Of a DNA stretch of 64,000 bases, positions 35,554 through 42,883 are shown one piece after another. The notes beneath the pieces are model-generated. The model worked only from the letters and a program-made list of their open reading frames with translations. It was not told the DNA's origin and ran no database searches. The first letter of the stretch is position 1, and every line of letters starts with the position of its first letter. Where the stretch lies: contig CAZQHK010000002.1 of NCBI GenBank assembly GCA_964593455.1, forward strand, positions 124,001 to 188,000, given 5' to 3'. This stretch comes from CAZQHK01 sp964593455. GTDB lineage: Bacteria; Muiribacteriota; CAYSPT01. The position numbers and the translations under genes are program-made.

Positions 35554-37137
35554 CTATTCCTGGTAACGTTTAAAAGCAAACTGCTCTTCTTCGTAATTTT
35601 CCGCGTCCGGATAGTGCACGGTTTCCCCGTTCCACGGTTTTGTAAGGACGACACAGTTGTCTTCCAATCCTTGTACATTGCTTTTGTGCAGGGGTATTTT
35701 TCCGCCCATGGGAGCGATGTACCGGGGGATAGCATCGCCTGAGATATTGCCGTACATGCTCTCCACGATGTCCCGTCCCCTGGCTATCGGTACCCGGAGA
35801 TGTTTGAATTGAGGGTTGCGGTAACTGCAGTTGAACAGGTAGTAGGGACGGACATAGCTGTCCTGGATGGTCTCACAGAGTTTCCACATCTTGACCCGGG
35901 TGTCGTTGATGCCCTTGAGCAATACCGCCTGGTTCAAAACGGCGCTGACACTGCTCGATATTTTTTTGAAAGCTTCCCGGGAGGCTGGAGTGATCTCCCG
36001 GGCGGTGTTGATCTGGGTAACGACCCGGACAGGTTTTTTTTCGTTGCTCTCTGCCAGAATATCCAGGAGTTCCCGGTCCACCCGCATGGGAGCGGTCACG
36101 GGGATCCTGGTGCCGATACGTTTTACGCGGACATGGTCTATCCGGTCCAGCGACTCCAGGATGTTCCTGATGATCTCGTTGGGCAGGACAAACGAATCGC
36201 CGCCGGTAATAAGGATGTCCCGGATAGTGGTATTGCTCCGGATGTAGTCAAAGGCTTCTTCATACGCCTGGTCTGTATAGATCCGGTCTTTCTTGCCGAT
36301 ATGGGCAATGCGCAGGCAGTGGGTGCAGTACATGGCACACATATTGGTAACTTTGATGGTCAGCACCCGGGGATAGAACTGGTCGATGAGCCGGGCGGGA
36401 GAATGGTCGGAAGCTACCGGGGGTATCTCGACACCTACATTGTCAACCATCTCCCCGGTGGGAACAGCCTGCAAAAGGATAGGATCGTTGACCTGGTCAG
36501 GTTGGATCAAGCTGGCGTAATACGGAGTCATGCGCATCCGGTATGTTTCTGTCACCCGCCCGATATCCCGTATCACATTGGCGGGAAGATCGATAATGGC
36601 CGACAGCTTTTCCACCGAATCGATACAGTTCTTGATCTGACCCGGGTATGAGCCCCACTCCTCGTCGCTCATGTCGAGAATCGATTTGATCCGGGCCGTG
36701 TTCTCCTTGATTTGTTCCCACATCTCGATACCACTGGGGGCTTCCCTGTCTTTGAGTGCCAGGTACTCCTTCACCCGGCTGGCAGCCTCTTCCACGATTG
36801 GCAGAGCCCGGTTCACCCGACCGCCCAGGGTAACCCCATGTTCGTCAATTATCCGGTGTTTCTCACAGAGGGCGACCAGGTCCGGGCGGGAGAGACCGAA
36901 CTCGCCGGGAACATAACCATCCCGTCTGAGCGTTTTCAAACGGTTGAAAAGATCCACGATCGGGGTGGTGAGTCCGTTCTCCCTCGCCTGGCGGGCGAGA
37001 GCATCTATCTCTTCGGTCAGGTTCACCGGAGGGGACTCGGTGCGGGAGGCCGGCTGTGCCCCGGAACCAAATAGTTCATCTAAAAGCTCGCCGGTAAAAC
37101 TGTCCAGCCGGTATTCGTCCGTGCCGTTTAAACTCAT
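35554..37137 (-). CDS. KamA-family radical SAM 2,3-aminomutase, altered substrate site
   Basis: 527 residues; KamA is about 416. Residues 1-160 are an extra N-terminal helical region. The radical SAM cluster motif is C267-AMY-C271-TH-C274, and R276 matches the carboxylate-binding Arg134 of clostridial lysine 2,3-aminomutase. The PLP lysine is K480 in APMGGKIPL, 206 residues after the last cysteine, as in KamA (132 to 337). The two aspartates that hold the lysine side-chain amine in KamA (Asp293, Asp330) are not found: the first aligns with S438 in FNCSYR, and no Asp precedes MGGK. The enzyme should therefore be an aminomutase for an amino acid other than lysine. Start ATG overlaps the ATP-grasp stop by ATGA. 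Confidence 0.88.
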   Translation of the reverse strand: MSLNGTDEYRLDSFTGELLDELFGSGAQPASRTESPPVNLTEEIDALARQARENGLTTPIVDLFNRLKTLRRDGYVPGEFGLSRPDLVALCEKHRIIDEHGVTLGGRVNRALPIVEEAASRVKEYLALKDREAPSGIEMWEQIKENTARIKSILDMSDEEWGSYPGQIKNCIDSVEKLSAIIDLPANVIRDIGRVTETYRMRMTPYYASLIQPDQVNDPILLQAVPTGEMVDNVGVEIPPVASDHSPARLIDQFYPRVLTIKVTNMCAMYCTHCLRIAHIGKKDRIYTDQAYEEAFDYIRSNTTIRDILITGGDSFVLPNEIIRNILESLDRIDHVRVKRIGTRIPVTAPMRVDRELLDILAESNEKKPVRVVTQINTAREITPASREAFKKISSSVSAVLNQAVLLKGINDTRVKMWKLCETIQDSYVRPYYLFNCSYRNPQFKHLRVPIARGRDIVESMYGNISGDAIPRYIAPMGGKIPLHKSNVQGLEDNCVVLTKPWNGETVHYPDAENYEEEQFAFKRYQE

Positions 37138-38522
37138 TGGTATCTCTCCTCAACGATGGTACGTTCAATAGTCTTCTTCCCCTGCTCGATTCCCCGCCCT
37201 ACGCTTGAATGATCACTGCCGAGAGCCACTACCCGGCCGAGGAAAGAACCGGAAAGAGCGATACAGTCGCTACCCACGTGTTCCAGGATGATAACTTCAC
37301 TCTCCCGATTTGTGCGGGCGAGGCGGCGAAATGTCCCGCGTTCATCAAAACTGTTGGGAAGCCCGCCGCCGGTACGAACCGGTTTTCCAATTTTAACGTT
37401 GTAGGTTCCCCAGTGTAATTTCTCCGATCCGTTTTCCATCTCGCGAGTGTTATCCGGAAACCGGTTCTCCGTTACCGCAAAATATTCGAGTTCCGGCAAC
37501 ATGGGTGAACCGGGGGGTAAGGACTGTTCCAGGGTACAGCAGAACTCCATGGTAGTCCCCTGCTTGCGGGCATTGATTTCCAGAAAATGAATGCCACCGC
37601 TGTAATCGATCAAAAAATCGCACCCATAAATACCACGGTAACCCGCTTTGGCCATCCATTTTCCCACCGCCCGCGTGTGTTCTTTAAGGACGGAGACATC
37701 GTCCTCTTTCAGGACCGAGGGGAAGGTCGATCCGGTAAACCTGATACCGCCCTCGATACACTGGTCCGCCACTCCAGCGATGTAGATATCTCGTTCGTTG
37801 GCCACCACCGCCAGGACTGTGGGATCGTGGCGATGAGGAAGATAGCGGCTGATGAGATAGGTGGCGTCGCGGTCGACGAATGTATCTGTAATGTCCCGCA
37901 GTCTGTGGGCCAGGGCCGCGTTTATCCCCGCCGCACTGTACTCGTGGCTGACGAAAATACCGTCTGGCCATTTTTCCCAGAGCCTGTCTGTGGTTTCGAC
38001 CAGGGACTTAAGCCCGTCACATACCTTGAACTCCACCAGGGGCACTACACCTGTCAGGCCGGTGTACTGCACTATCTTGGAGTTCAGCCGGTGAGCGATC
38101 TCCCGGTCAGGCCCCAGGATCGAAACCCCCGGTATCTCGTCCAGAGTCAGCTCCGGAACACTTTCGTGCATGTAGATGAAAACGTTCTTCTGACGACCCA
38201 AAAGCGTGTGAACCAGGTCGGTAACAGCCGGATGTTTTGACACCGAGGCCATGAAGGCCGGGGCCGGAACCCGGCAACTCACGCGGGAGCCGTGCCTGGA
38301 GGAGTGTTCCTGGAGTAACGGGTTGAGTACCATCACATTTAGCCAGGGGTAGTCTTCCAGTACATCCGGAACGACGGAGATGAAATCGAATCGGCATCCA
38401 TGAATTTTCGATAAACTTTCCCGAAGGAAGAGATTGATACCATAACTCTTGATCTCCCCTATATAAAGAAAGTAATCGGTATCGTTTTCCAGGTGAACAT
38501 TTGAGAAATATATATCAGACAT
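37134..38522 (-). CDS. ATP-grasp ligase of aminomutase operon
   Basis: About 462 residues. An N-terminal region of about 150 residues not assigned, then an ATP-grasp core with GGIRFTGSTFPSVLK, YRGIYGCDFLIDYSGGIHFLEINARKQGTT, where the acidic and Asn residues (D-x-L, E-x-N-x-R) bind Mg-ATP. ATP-grasp enzymes join a carboxylate to an amine or thiol through an acyl phosphate. The C-terminal 100 residues hold a small beta-rich domain. ATG 38522 is preferred over 38531 because GAGG is placed before it. It is the first gene of the three-gene operon; substrates unknown, but a beta-amino acid made by the next enzyme is a natural candidate. Confidence 0.84.
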   Translation of the reverse strand: MSDIYFSNVHLENDTDYFLYIGEIKSYGINLFLRESLSKIHGCRFDFISVVPDVLEDYPWLNVMVLNPLLQEHSSRHGSRVSCRVPAPAFMASVSKHPAVTDLVHTLLGRQKNVFIYMHESVPELTLDEIPGVSILGPDREIAHRLNSKIVQYTGLTGVVPLVEFKVCDGLKSLVETTDRLWEKWPDGIFVSHEYSAAGINAALAHRLRDITDTFVDRDATYLISRYLPHRHDPTVLAVVANERDIYIAGVADQCIEGGIRFTGSTFPSVLKEDDVSVLKEHTRAVGKWMAKAGYRGIYGCDFLIDYSGGIHFLEINARKQGTTMEFCCTLEQSLPPGSPMLPELEYFAVTENRFPDNTREMENGSEKLHWGTYNVKIGKPVRTGGGLPNSFDERGTFRRLARTNRESEVIILEHVGSDCIALSGSFLGRVVALGSDHSSVGRGIEQGKKTIERTIVEERYQ

Positions 38523-38543
38523 AACCCTCATCCTGAGAGGATC

Positions 38544-38572
38544 ATTGTAGTATTGAAATCAGAAAAAATCAA
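38544..38572 (-). promoter_or_regulatory. Sigma-70 promoter of ATP-grasp/aminomutase/aminotransferase operon
   Basis: Minus strand TTGATT (38567-38572), 17 nt, TACAAT (38544-38549), about 20 nt before the ATG at 38522. Confidence 0.62.
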
Positions 38573-38615
38573 TAACCAGGTCTAATTATTCCCGGGAATA
38601 TACCCTTCATATTAT

Positions 38616-38645
38616 TTGACTGAACGCGGCGGTGTTACATACAAT
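38616..38645 (+). promoter_or_regulatory. Sigma-70 promoter of GNAT gene
   Basis: TTGACT (38616-38621), 18 nt, TACAAT (38640-38645), about 50 nt before the ATG at 38698. Divergent from the promoter at 38544-38572. Confidence 0.58.
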
Positions 38646-38697
38646 AGATGTACCGGCCCTAATATTCCTGGGCGCAGCCATGGTGGGGGAGAAATGA

Positions 38698-39189
38698 ATG
38701 CTTCTTCGAATAGCGACTGAAGACGATTATAACCGGATCGTTGAGATCTACAACCAGGCCGTCGACGACGGGTTTTGCACCGCCGACACCAATCATGTAA
38801 CCGTGGAGGAGAGGATGGGCTGGTTCCGGCAGCATCATTCGGAGAAATATCCAATTTTTGTAGCAGTGAATGAAGGGACCGTAACCGGTTGGTGCAGCTT
38901 AAGCCCGTATCGACCGGGAAGAAAAGCCCTCAGGACCGCGTCTGAGATAAGCTATTACATCGACAGGAACTATCGTAAACAGGGAATAGGAGGCCGGCTC
39001 ATCCGCCATACTCTGCGCCAGGCGCCGGAGTTCGGTTTTAAAAACATCTTCGCCATCCTGCTCGACGTGAATGAGAACAGTATCCGTTTACTTGAGAAGA
39101 ACGGTTTTGTACAATGGGGACACTTGCCGGAAATCGCTGATTTTGACGGCAAGAGATGCGGCCAGTTTATCTATGGAAGAAAGGTTTGA
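38698..39189 (+). CDS. GNAT N-acetyltransferase, phosphinothricin-acetyltransferase-like
   Basis: 163 residues. N-terminal LRIATEDDYNRIVEIYNQAVDDGFCTADT, central GWCSLSPYR, acetyl-CoA loop YRKQGIGGRLIRHTLRQA (R/Q-x-x-G-x-G/A) and ILLDVNENSIRLLEKNGFVQWGHLPE follow the Pat/MnaT subgroup, which acetylates amino groups of amino-acid-like compounds. A ribosome site GGGGGAG is well placed. The gene is divergent from the ATP-grasp/aminomutase operon and shares its intergenic control region, so it may modify or detoxify the product of that operon; this link is inference. Confidence 0.88.
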   Translation: MLLRIATEDDYNRIVEIYNQAVDDGFCTADTNHVTVEERMGWFRQHHSEKYPIFVAVNEGTVTGWCSLSPYRPGRKALRTASEISYYIDRNYRKQGIGGRLIRHTLRQAPEFGFKNIFAILLDVNENSIRLLEKNGFVQWGHLPEIADFDGKRCGQFIYGRKV

Positions 39190-39218
39190 TACGTTAGGAC
39201 ATTTTTTTTTAAAAATTC

Positions 39219-39248
39219 CAACTTTTTCCAACAACCGGTTACATATAG
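39219..39248 (+). promoter_or_regulatory. ECF-type promoter 1 (lipoprotein member 2)
   Basis: CAACTTTTTCC (39219-39229), 10 nt, TACATATAG (39240-39248). The same boxes with the same spacing occur at 41221-41250 and, slightly changed, at 40027-40056. The leader has a hairpin GAGCG/CGCTC at 39267-39282. Confidence 0.65.
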
Positions 39249-39307
39249 TGTGAGACGCAAAAAAATGAGCGCACTGACGCTCGGAAAACGAAAGGGTGGA
39301 TGGCAAA

Positions 39308-39949
39308 ATGATGAAAAGGAAAGGTTCAGCTCTCTTGATGTTGGTAGTGCTCTTGATGAGCAGCGTAATTCTTCAGGGGTGTTCGGCGATAGCTTCTCTT
39401 ATCCCGACAATTCTTAGCGTGCTGGGCAACAGCAATATTATGGGAGCAATCAGCGGTGCACTGGGCTCAGCCGGAAAGATCGCCGGCGCTTTCGGCAAGG
39501 ATGACGTCGCCAAGACGCTCGGTACCGCCAGCGAAGTAACCCAGGCCATACCGGGTGCTGTCAACGAAGCGACGCAGACCGTCCAGCGGACTCGTACGGT
39601 TTTCGCCGGCGAGGGTGAAACCACTCAGGGTGAAATGAACGACAAGGGCGGTTTCTTCGACACTGCACAGAGAACAGCCCGCACCGTCTCGAGCGCCGCC
39701 GACAAGGTGGCCCGCACTACCGGAGATTACGCCAACACCGCCAACATGAGGGCGATCCAGCGTAACCTGAATAAGGTCAAAGATACCGCCGATGATGTAA
39801 ACAAAGGCATCGACAAGGCGAAAGACGGTATTGACAAAGCAAAGGACGGTATTGACAAAGGACAAACCATGTGGGAGAAATTTAAAGCTTGGCTCAAAGG
39901 CGGCGGCGACAAAGAAGAAACCCCCCCGGTAATCATGACCGCCAGCTAA
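39308..39949 (+). CDS. Lipoprotein, family member 2 of 3
   Basis: About 213 residues, no known family recognised. Lipoprotein signal MMKRKGSALLMLVVLLMSSV with lipobox LQGC. The mature part starts with SLIPTILSVLGNSNIMG, continues with Gly/Ala-rich weak helices, then VQRTRTVFAGEGETTQGEMNDKGGFFDT. A tandem GIDKAKD repeat of 7 residues follows (two exact copies, a third partly), then WEKFKAWLKGG. ATG 39308 is chosen because the ribosome-site pattern GGRTGGATG before it is the same as in the paralogue at 40115; the GTG at 39296 is less likely. Flanked by an ECF-type promoter and a strong terminator, so a single-gene transcript. Probably an abundant envelope lipoprotein under stress control; this is inference. 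Confidence 0.8.
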   Translation: MMKRKGSALLMLVVLLMSSVILQGCSAIASLIPTILSVLGNSNIMGAISGALGSAGKIAGAFGKDDVAKTLGTASEVTQAIPGAVNEATQTVQRTRTVFAGEGETTQGEMNDKGGFFDTAQRTARTVSSAADKVARTTGDYANTANMRAIQRNLNKVKDTADDVNKGIDKAKDGIDKAKDGIDKGQTMWEKFKAWLKGGGDKEETPPVIMTAS

Positions 39950-39980
39950 TAATCTTACTTGAATCGGCAGAAAAAAAGCG

Positions 39981-40015
39981 GCCCCGGCGAGAAATCGCCG
40001 GGGCTGTTTTTTTTT
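39981..40015 (+). terminator. Rho-independent terminator after lipoprotein member 2
   Basis: GCCCCGGCGA/TCGCCGGGGC stem of 10 bp (39981-39990 with 39995-40004), GAAA loop, then a run of nine T in TGTTTTTTTTT to 40015. The stem core recurs in the terminator at 40571-40616. Confidence 0.92.
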
Positions 40016-40026
40016 CAAAAAAAATC

Positions 40027-40056
40027 CAACTTATTTCTTCCCACCGGTACCTATGT
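40027..40056 (+). promoter_or_regulatory. ECF-type promoter 2 (lipoprotein member 3)
   Basis: CAACTTATTTC (40027-40037), 10 nt, TACCTATGT (40048-40056), the same layout as promoters 1 and 3 with a weaker match. The leader contains a hairpin AGAGCG/CGCTCT at 40074-40091, comparable with the one in promoter 1's leader. Confidence 0.55.
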
Positions 40057-40114
40057 AATGAAACGGATAAACGAGAGCGAATAAACGCTCTTTAAAGAAA
40101 GGATGGATGACAAA

Positions 40115-40537
40115 ATGGTGAGAAGGAAAAGTTCGGCTCTGATGTTGCTGGTGGCGCTCGTGGTAAGCAGCATGATTCTGCAGGGGTGTGCGGCGATCGG
40201 TTCTCTCATCCCGACGATTCTGGGAGTACTGGGTAACAGTAATACGATGGGCTTTATCGGCACGGCTCTCGGGGCTGCCAGCAACATAGCTGGTGCCACC
40301 GGTAACGAAAAGACCGCCGAGACACTCGGACAGGCAAGTGAAGTAGCTCAGGCCGTTCCCGGCGCCGCACGCGAAGTGCAGCAGACCGTCCAGAGGACCC
40401 GCACGGTATTCAACGGCAACGAACGGACGACCCGGGGAGAACTTAACGATCAGGGTGAACTGGTCGCCAGCACCGGCAACACCGCGCAGAATTCCGTGAA
40501 CGAACTGGAAGGGACCACCGATTCACGGGCCCGGTAA
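40115..40537 (+). CDS. Lipoprotein, family member 3 of 3 (short form)
   Basis: About 140 residues. Closely matches member 2 over the signal peptide (RRKSSALMLLVALVVSSMILQGC), SLIPTILGVLGNSNTMG, QASEVAQAVPGAA and VQQTVQRTRTVFNGNERTTRGELND. It then ends early in a Thr/Asn-rich tail and lacks the C-terminal helix and WEKFKAWLKGG. It could be a truncated copy or a true short form; the frame is intact and it has its own promoter and terminator. ATG 40115 is chosen for the same reason as in member 2. Confidence 0.78.
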   Translation: MVRRKSSALMLLVALVVSSMILQGCAAIGSLIPTILGVLGNSNTMGFIGTALGAASNIAGATGNEKTAETLGQASEVAQAVPGAAREVQQTVQRTRTVFNGNERTTRGELNDQGELVASTGNTAQNSVNELEGTTDSRAR

Positions 40538-40570
40538 GGAATATCAAGAGTCACCAAGGATAGCTTAAAT

Positions 40571-40616
40571 AAAAAACAGCGGGGCCGGCGAGAAATCGCC
40601 GGCCCCGCTGTTTTTT
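40571..40616. terminator. Strong bidirectional terminator
   Basis: A 15-bp stem (40577-40591 with 40596-40610) with GAAA loop, six A before and six T after. Its core is the same as in the terminator at 39981-40015. Ends the transcript of lipoprotein member 3. Confidence 0.93.
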
Positions 40617-40691
40617 CCAAATGCAGAATACTCCGACAAACTCCTGGAGCAAATATTAGTGATTAATTCAGATTAGATGCACAAGGGAGAG

Positions 40692-40720
40692 TTGTGTCGA
40701 TAGAGCGAAATTGATAGAAT
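40692..40720 (+). promoter_or_regulatory. Promoter of the ECF sigma gene
   Basis: TTGTGT (40692-40697), 17 nt, TAGAAT (40715-40720), 10 nt before the ATG at 40731; no ribosome site, so the mRNA may be nearly leaderless. The CAAC-type motif of the three neighbouring promoters is not present here. Confidence 0.42.
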
Positions 40721-40730
40721 CATCATTGTT

Positions 40731-41201
40731 ATGTCCCGGGAAAACAGTACGGAACTTTACGAGCAGTATAAGAAAGTCGTCTTTTCCGTAACCAATCTGT
40801 ACCTAGACAATCCCAGCGACCGGGAAGACGTGTTCCAGGAAACCTGGATGGCGGTGTTCAAGAACCTCAAGAAGTTCAATGAACGCTCCAAATTATCTAC
40901 ATGGATCTACTCCGTGGCCAGGCACACGGCACTTAATTTCAGACGAAAGAACAAACCGCGGCCGGAGCTCCAGGAGTATATCCAGAAAAAAAGGGCTCTG
41001 GACGACACGGTCATCAACAAGCTCGATCTACAGCAGGCCATAGAAAAACTCAATTCCGACGATCAGAAATTGGTAGTCATGCACTACAGTGAAGATTACA
41101 GTTATAAAGAACTGGCTGAGAAACTCGATATGGCTGAGTCTACGGTAAAATCACGACTGTTCGAAGCACGAAAGAAGCTGAGGTGTTATCTCAACCGATG
41201 A
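40731..41201 (+). CDS. ECF-family RNA polymerase sigma factor
   Basis: 156 residues. Region 2: DREDVFQETWMAVFKNLKKF and KLSTWIYSVARHTALNFRRK. Region 4: LNSDDQKLVVMHYSEDYSYKELAEKLDMAESTVKSRLFEARKKLRCYL, a helix-turn-helix. No region 3, as in ECF factors. The next gene encodes a zinc-finger FecR-type protein, the probable anti-sigma factor, and its promoter shares the motif seen before the two lipoproteins, so this sigma factor is the natural candidate to read those three sites. Confidence 0.92.
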   Translation: MSRENSTELYEQYKKVVFSVTNLYLDNPSDREDVFQETWMAVFKNLKKFNERSKLSTWIYSVARHTALNFRRKNKPRPELQEYIQKKRALDDTVINKLDLQQAIEKLNSDDQKLVVMHYSEDYSYKELAEKLDMAESTVKSRLFEARKKLRCYLNR

Positions 41202-41220
41202 AAAAAATGAAAATAGTTTT

Positions 41221-41250
41221 CAACTTTTTCCCATCACGCGCTACATATAG
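41221..41250 (+). promoter_or_regulatory. ECF-type promoter 3 (FecR-like gene)
   Basis: CAACTTTTTCC (41221-41231), 10 nt, TACATATAG (41242-41250). Identical boxes to promoter 1, and the bases after the -10 box are also alike (a run ACGCAAAAA in both). Lies 20 nt after the sigma gene stop, so the anti-sigma-like gene has its own control point. Confidence 0.68.
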
Positions 41251-41312
41251 GGTAGAAACGCAAAAATGAAGCTCAAGCAGGGGATGTTTGGGCCTGGCAA
41301 GAGGAGAAGATC

Positions 41313-42482
41313 ATGGTGACGAGTGAATGTAAAAACAGCGAAGAGTTGATCCAGACAGGGATGGATGGCGAGCTTGACGCCGCCGGCATCTCCAGGCTGG
41401 AAAAACACCTGGCCGAGTGCGCTCCCTGCCGAAAAATAGCTCAGGAGTACGAGCTGTTGGACCAGTCGCTGTCACTCCATATCAAGGTCACGACCCCGCT
41501 TCCCGAACTGGCCGAACAACCCCAGAGCATCACGGAATCCTTGATGGATTATCTCAAAGGAATTATCTCTCTCATCAAGAATCCGCCTGTGTTTCAACAC
41601 CGCTACACTCTGGCCGTGGCGACGATGGCCGTGATACTGCTGGCCGTGGCGGTTCCGGTGTTCCTCCGGAGCGGGTCCCCGGTAGCCGACGGACCCGAAA
41701 CCATTATCTCCGGTACCCGGGCGGCTTTAGCCTATAGTATAAAATCGGTACGCCCGCAAGTCCGTCTCCTGTCCTCTTCCGGAGACGAGAGAGAGCTGAC
41801 GAAAGGCGAAAACGCCAGTTTCAGCGACAACGATCAGATTGTCACGGACGCAACCGGAGCAATGGAACTTGCCTACAACTCCAGCTCGACGATCAAAATC
41901 GGCTCAGGCTCCCGGGTGAAGCTAATCACCGCCGGTTTGAACATTACCGCCGGCAACGTCTGGATGCATTTTGTTCAGGACGGCACGTCTTTCGAGATGA
42001 CCTCCCCCACCGCGAAACTGGGAGTCACGGGCACCAAGTTCGGGATGAAGGTTGAAGTCGACGGCCGAACCAGCGCCTTCTGCGAAGACGGCACGATCTG
42101 GGTCAAAGGGATTCACGACCAGACCAAAACCTTCGTACAGGCTGGTTTTCAAGTAGCTATTTCACCCGGCGGACGGGCTGGCACCGTGGCCATCTTTGTG
42201 CAGCCAAGCACCCGCACCCGTCCAGGTTCGCAAACGGGAACCGGCACCACACCCGCCGTTTCTCCCGGCACCTCGCCCACACCTTTCTCCGACATCGTTG
42301 ACGATACCGGGTTCATCTTTGATCTGTTCCGCAAACACCACAAACGCAACCCCCGGGGCGAAGAACTGGGAGTACTCCTCAAAGCCCTCAAGAGCGGCAA
42401 GTACACCAAGAAACAAATTGAACGAGCGATCCGCGACCGTGATTATTACAAGAAACTCTACGAAGAAGTCGGCAGTCTCTAG
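41313..42482 (+). CDS. Zinc-finger/FecR-type anti-sigma-like membrane protein
   Basis: 389 residues. An N-terminal zf-HC2 domain with H32-AE-C36-AP-C39 (LEKHLAECAPCRK), which in this family binds the sigma factor. A TM segment at about 98-118 (LAVATMAVILLAVAVPVF). A periplasmic FecR domain at about 150-270 (DATGAMELAYNSSSTIKIGSGSRVKL, TPTAKLGVTGTKF pattern). A Pro/Thr-rich linker and a C-terminal helical end with HKRNPRGEELGVLLKALKSGKYTKKQ. A good ribosome site (GAGGAG) before the ATG. Likely senses an envelope signal and releases the ECF sigma factor; signal unknown. Confidence 0.88.
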   Translation: MVTSECKNSEELIQTGMDGELDAAGISRLEKHLAECAPCRKIAQEYELLDQSLSLHIKVTTPLPELAEQPQSITESLMDYLKGIISLIKNPPVFQHRYTLAVATMAVILLAVAVPVFLRSGSPVADGPETIISGTRAALAYSIKSVRPQVRLLSSSGDERELTKGENASFSDNDQIVTDATGAMELAYNSSSTIKIGSGSRVKLITAGLNITAGNVWMHFVQDGTSFEMTSPTAKLGVTGTKFGMKVEVDGRTSAFCEDGTIWVKGIHDQTKTFVQAGFQVAISPGGRAGTVAIFVQPSTRTRPGSQTGTGTTPAVSPGTSPTPFSDIVDDTGFIFDLFRKHHKRNPRGEELGVLLKALKSGKYTKKQIERAIRDRDYYKKLYEEVGSL

Positions 42483-42520
42483 ACTTTCGATATAGTTCCA
42501 CACATTTCCGACTCTCCTTC

Positions 42521-42640
42521 AATAACCACACCACTCTATCCTCAATCCACCCAGCAACTACGCCGCTCCCGCGAGCGCCTTCGCGAAGCGAACAGCCGAG
42601 CGAAGACTGATATTGGTAACCAGAGATATGTATAAAAAAA
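42521..42640. repeat. Intergenic module A, related to 49920-50050
   Basis: Contains GCGAACAGCCGAGCGAAGA (42588-42606), identical over 19 bp to 49994-50012, and a similar context of ACxCAxCAACTACxC before it and ATAAAAA after it. The gene-free stretch 42483-43143 also holds an inverted dispersed repeat (42681-42703), the element at 42884-43083 and the 27-bp repeat at 43094-43120. Confidence 0.55.
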
Positions 42641-42680
42641 CATCGATTTGTAAACCTGAGATTAATGAGATTGAGATGTG

Positions 42681-42703
42681 TAAGCAAGTAGCGTAGAAAG
42701 AGG
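42681..42703 (-). repeat. Dispersed intergenic repeat, inverted copy
   Basis: On the minus strand reads CTTTCTACGCTACTTGCTTA, one or two bases different from the core at 12674-12702. Confidence 0.5.
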
Positions 42704-42883
42704 ACCCTATGACGTCTATCCGATCCTACTCATCTATCAAATTCAACCAGTAACAAAGCCTATCCGTCCCGCCCTATGATCAGGTCAATAACTACGTCAA
42801 TCCTTGCATTAGTAAACATACTTTTATCAAAAAATGCTTGCCGTGAGGCGGAGCATCGTTTCATGAGCCTGAATATTGAAGAA

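Noticed and set aside
35554..37137. Aminomutase as EpmB or as part of an acetyl-beta-lysine (ablAB) pair
   Set aside because: No EpmA or EF-P gene is near, the length differs, and the lysine-binding aspartates are missing; the divergent GNAT looks Pat-like rather than AblB-like.
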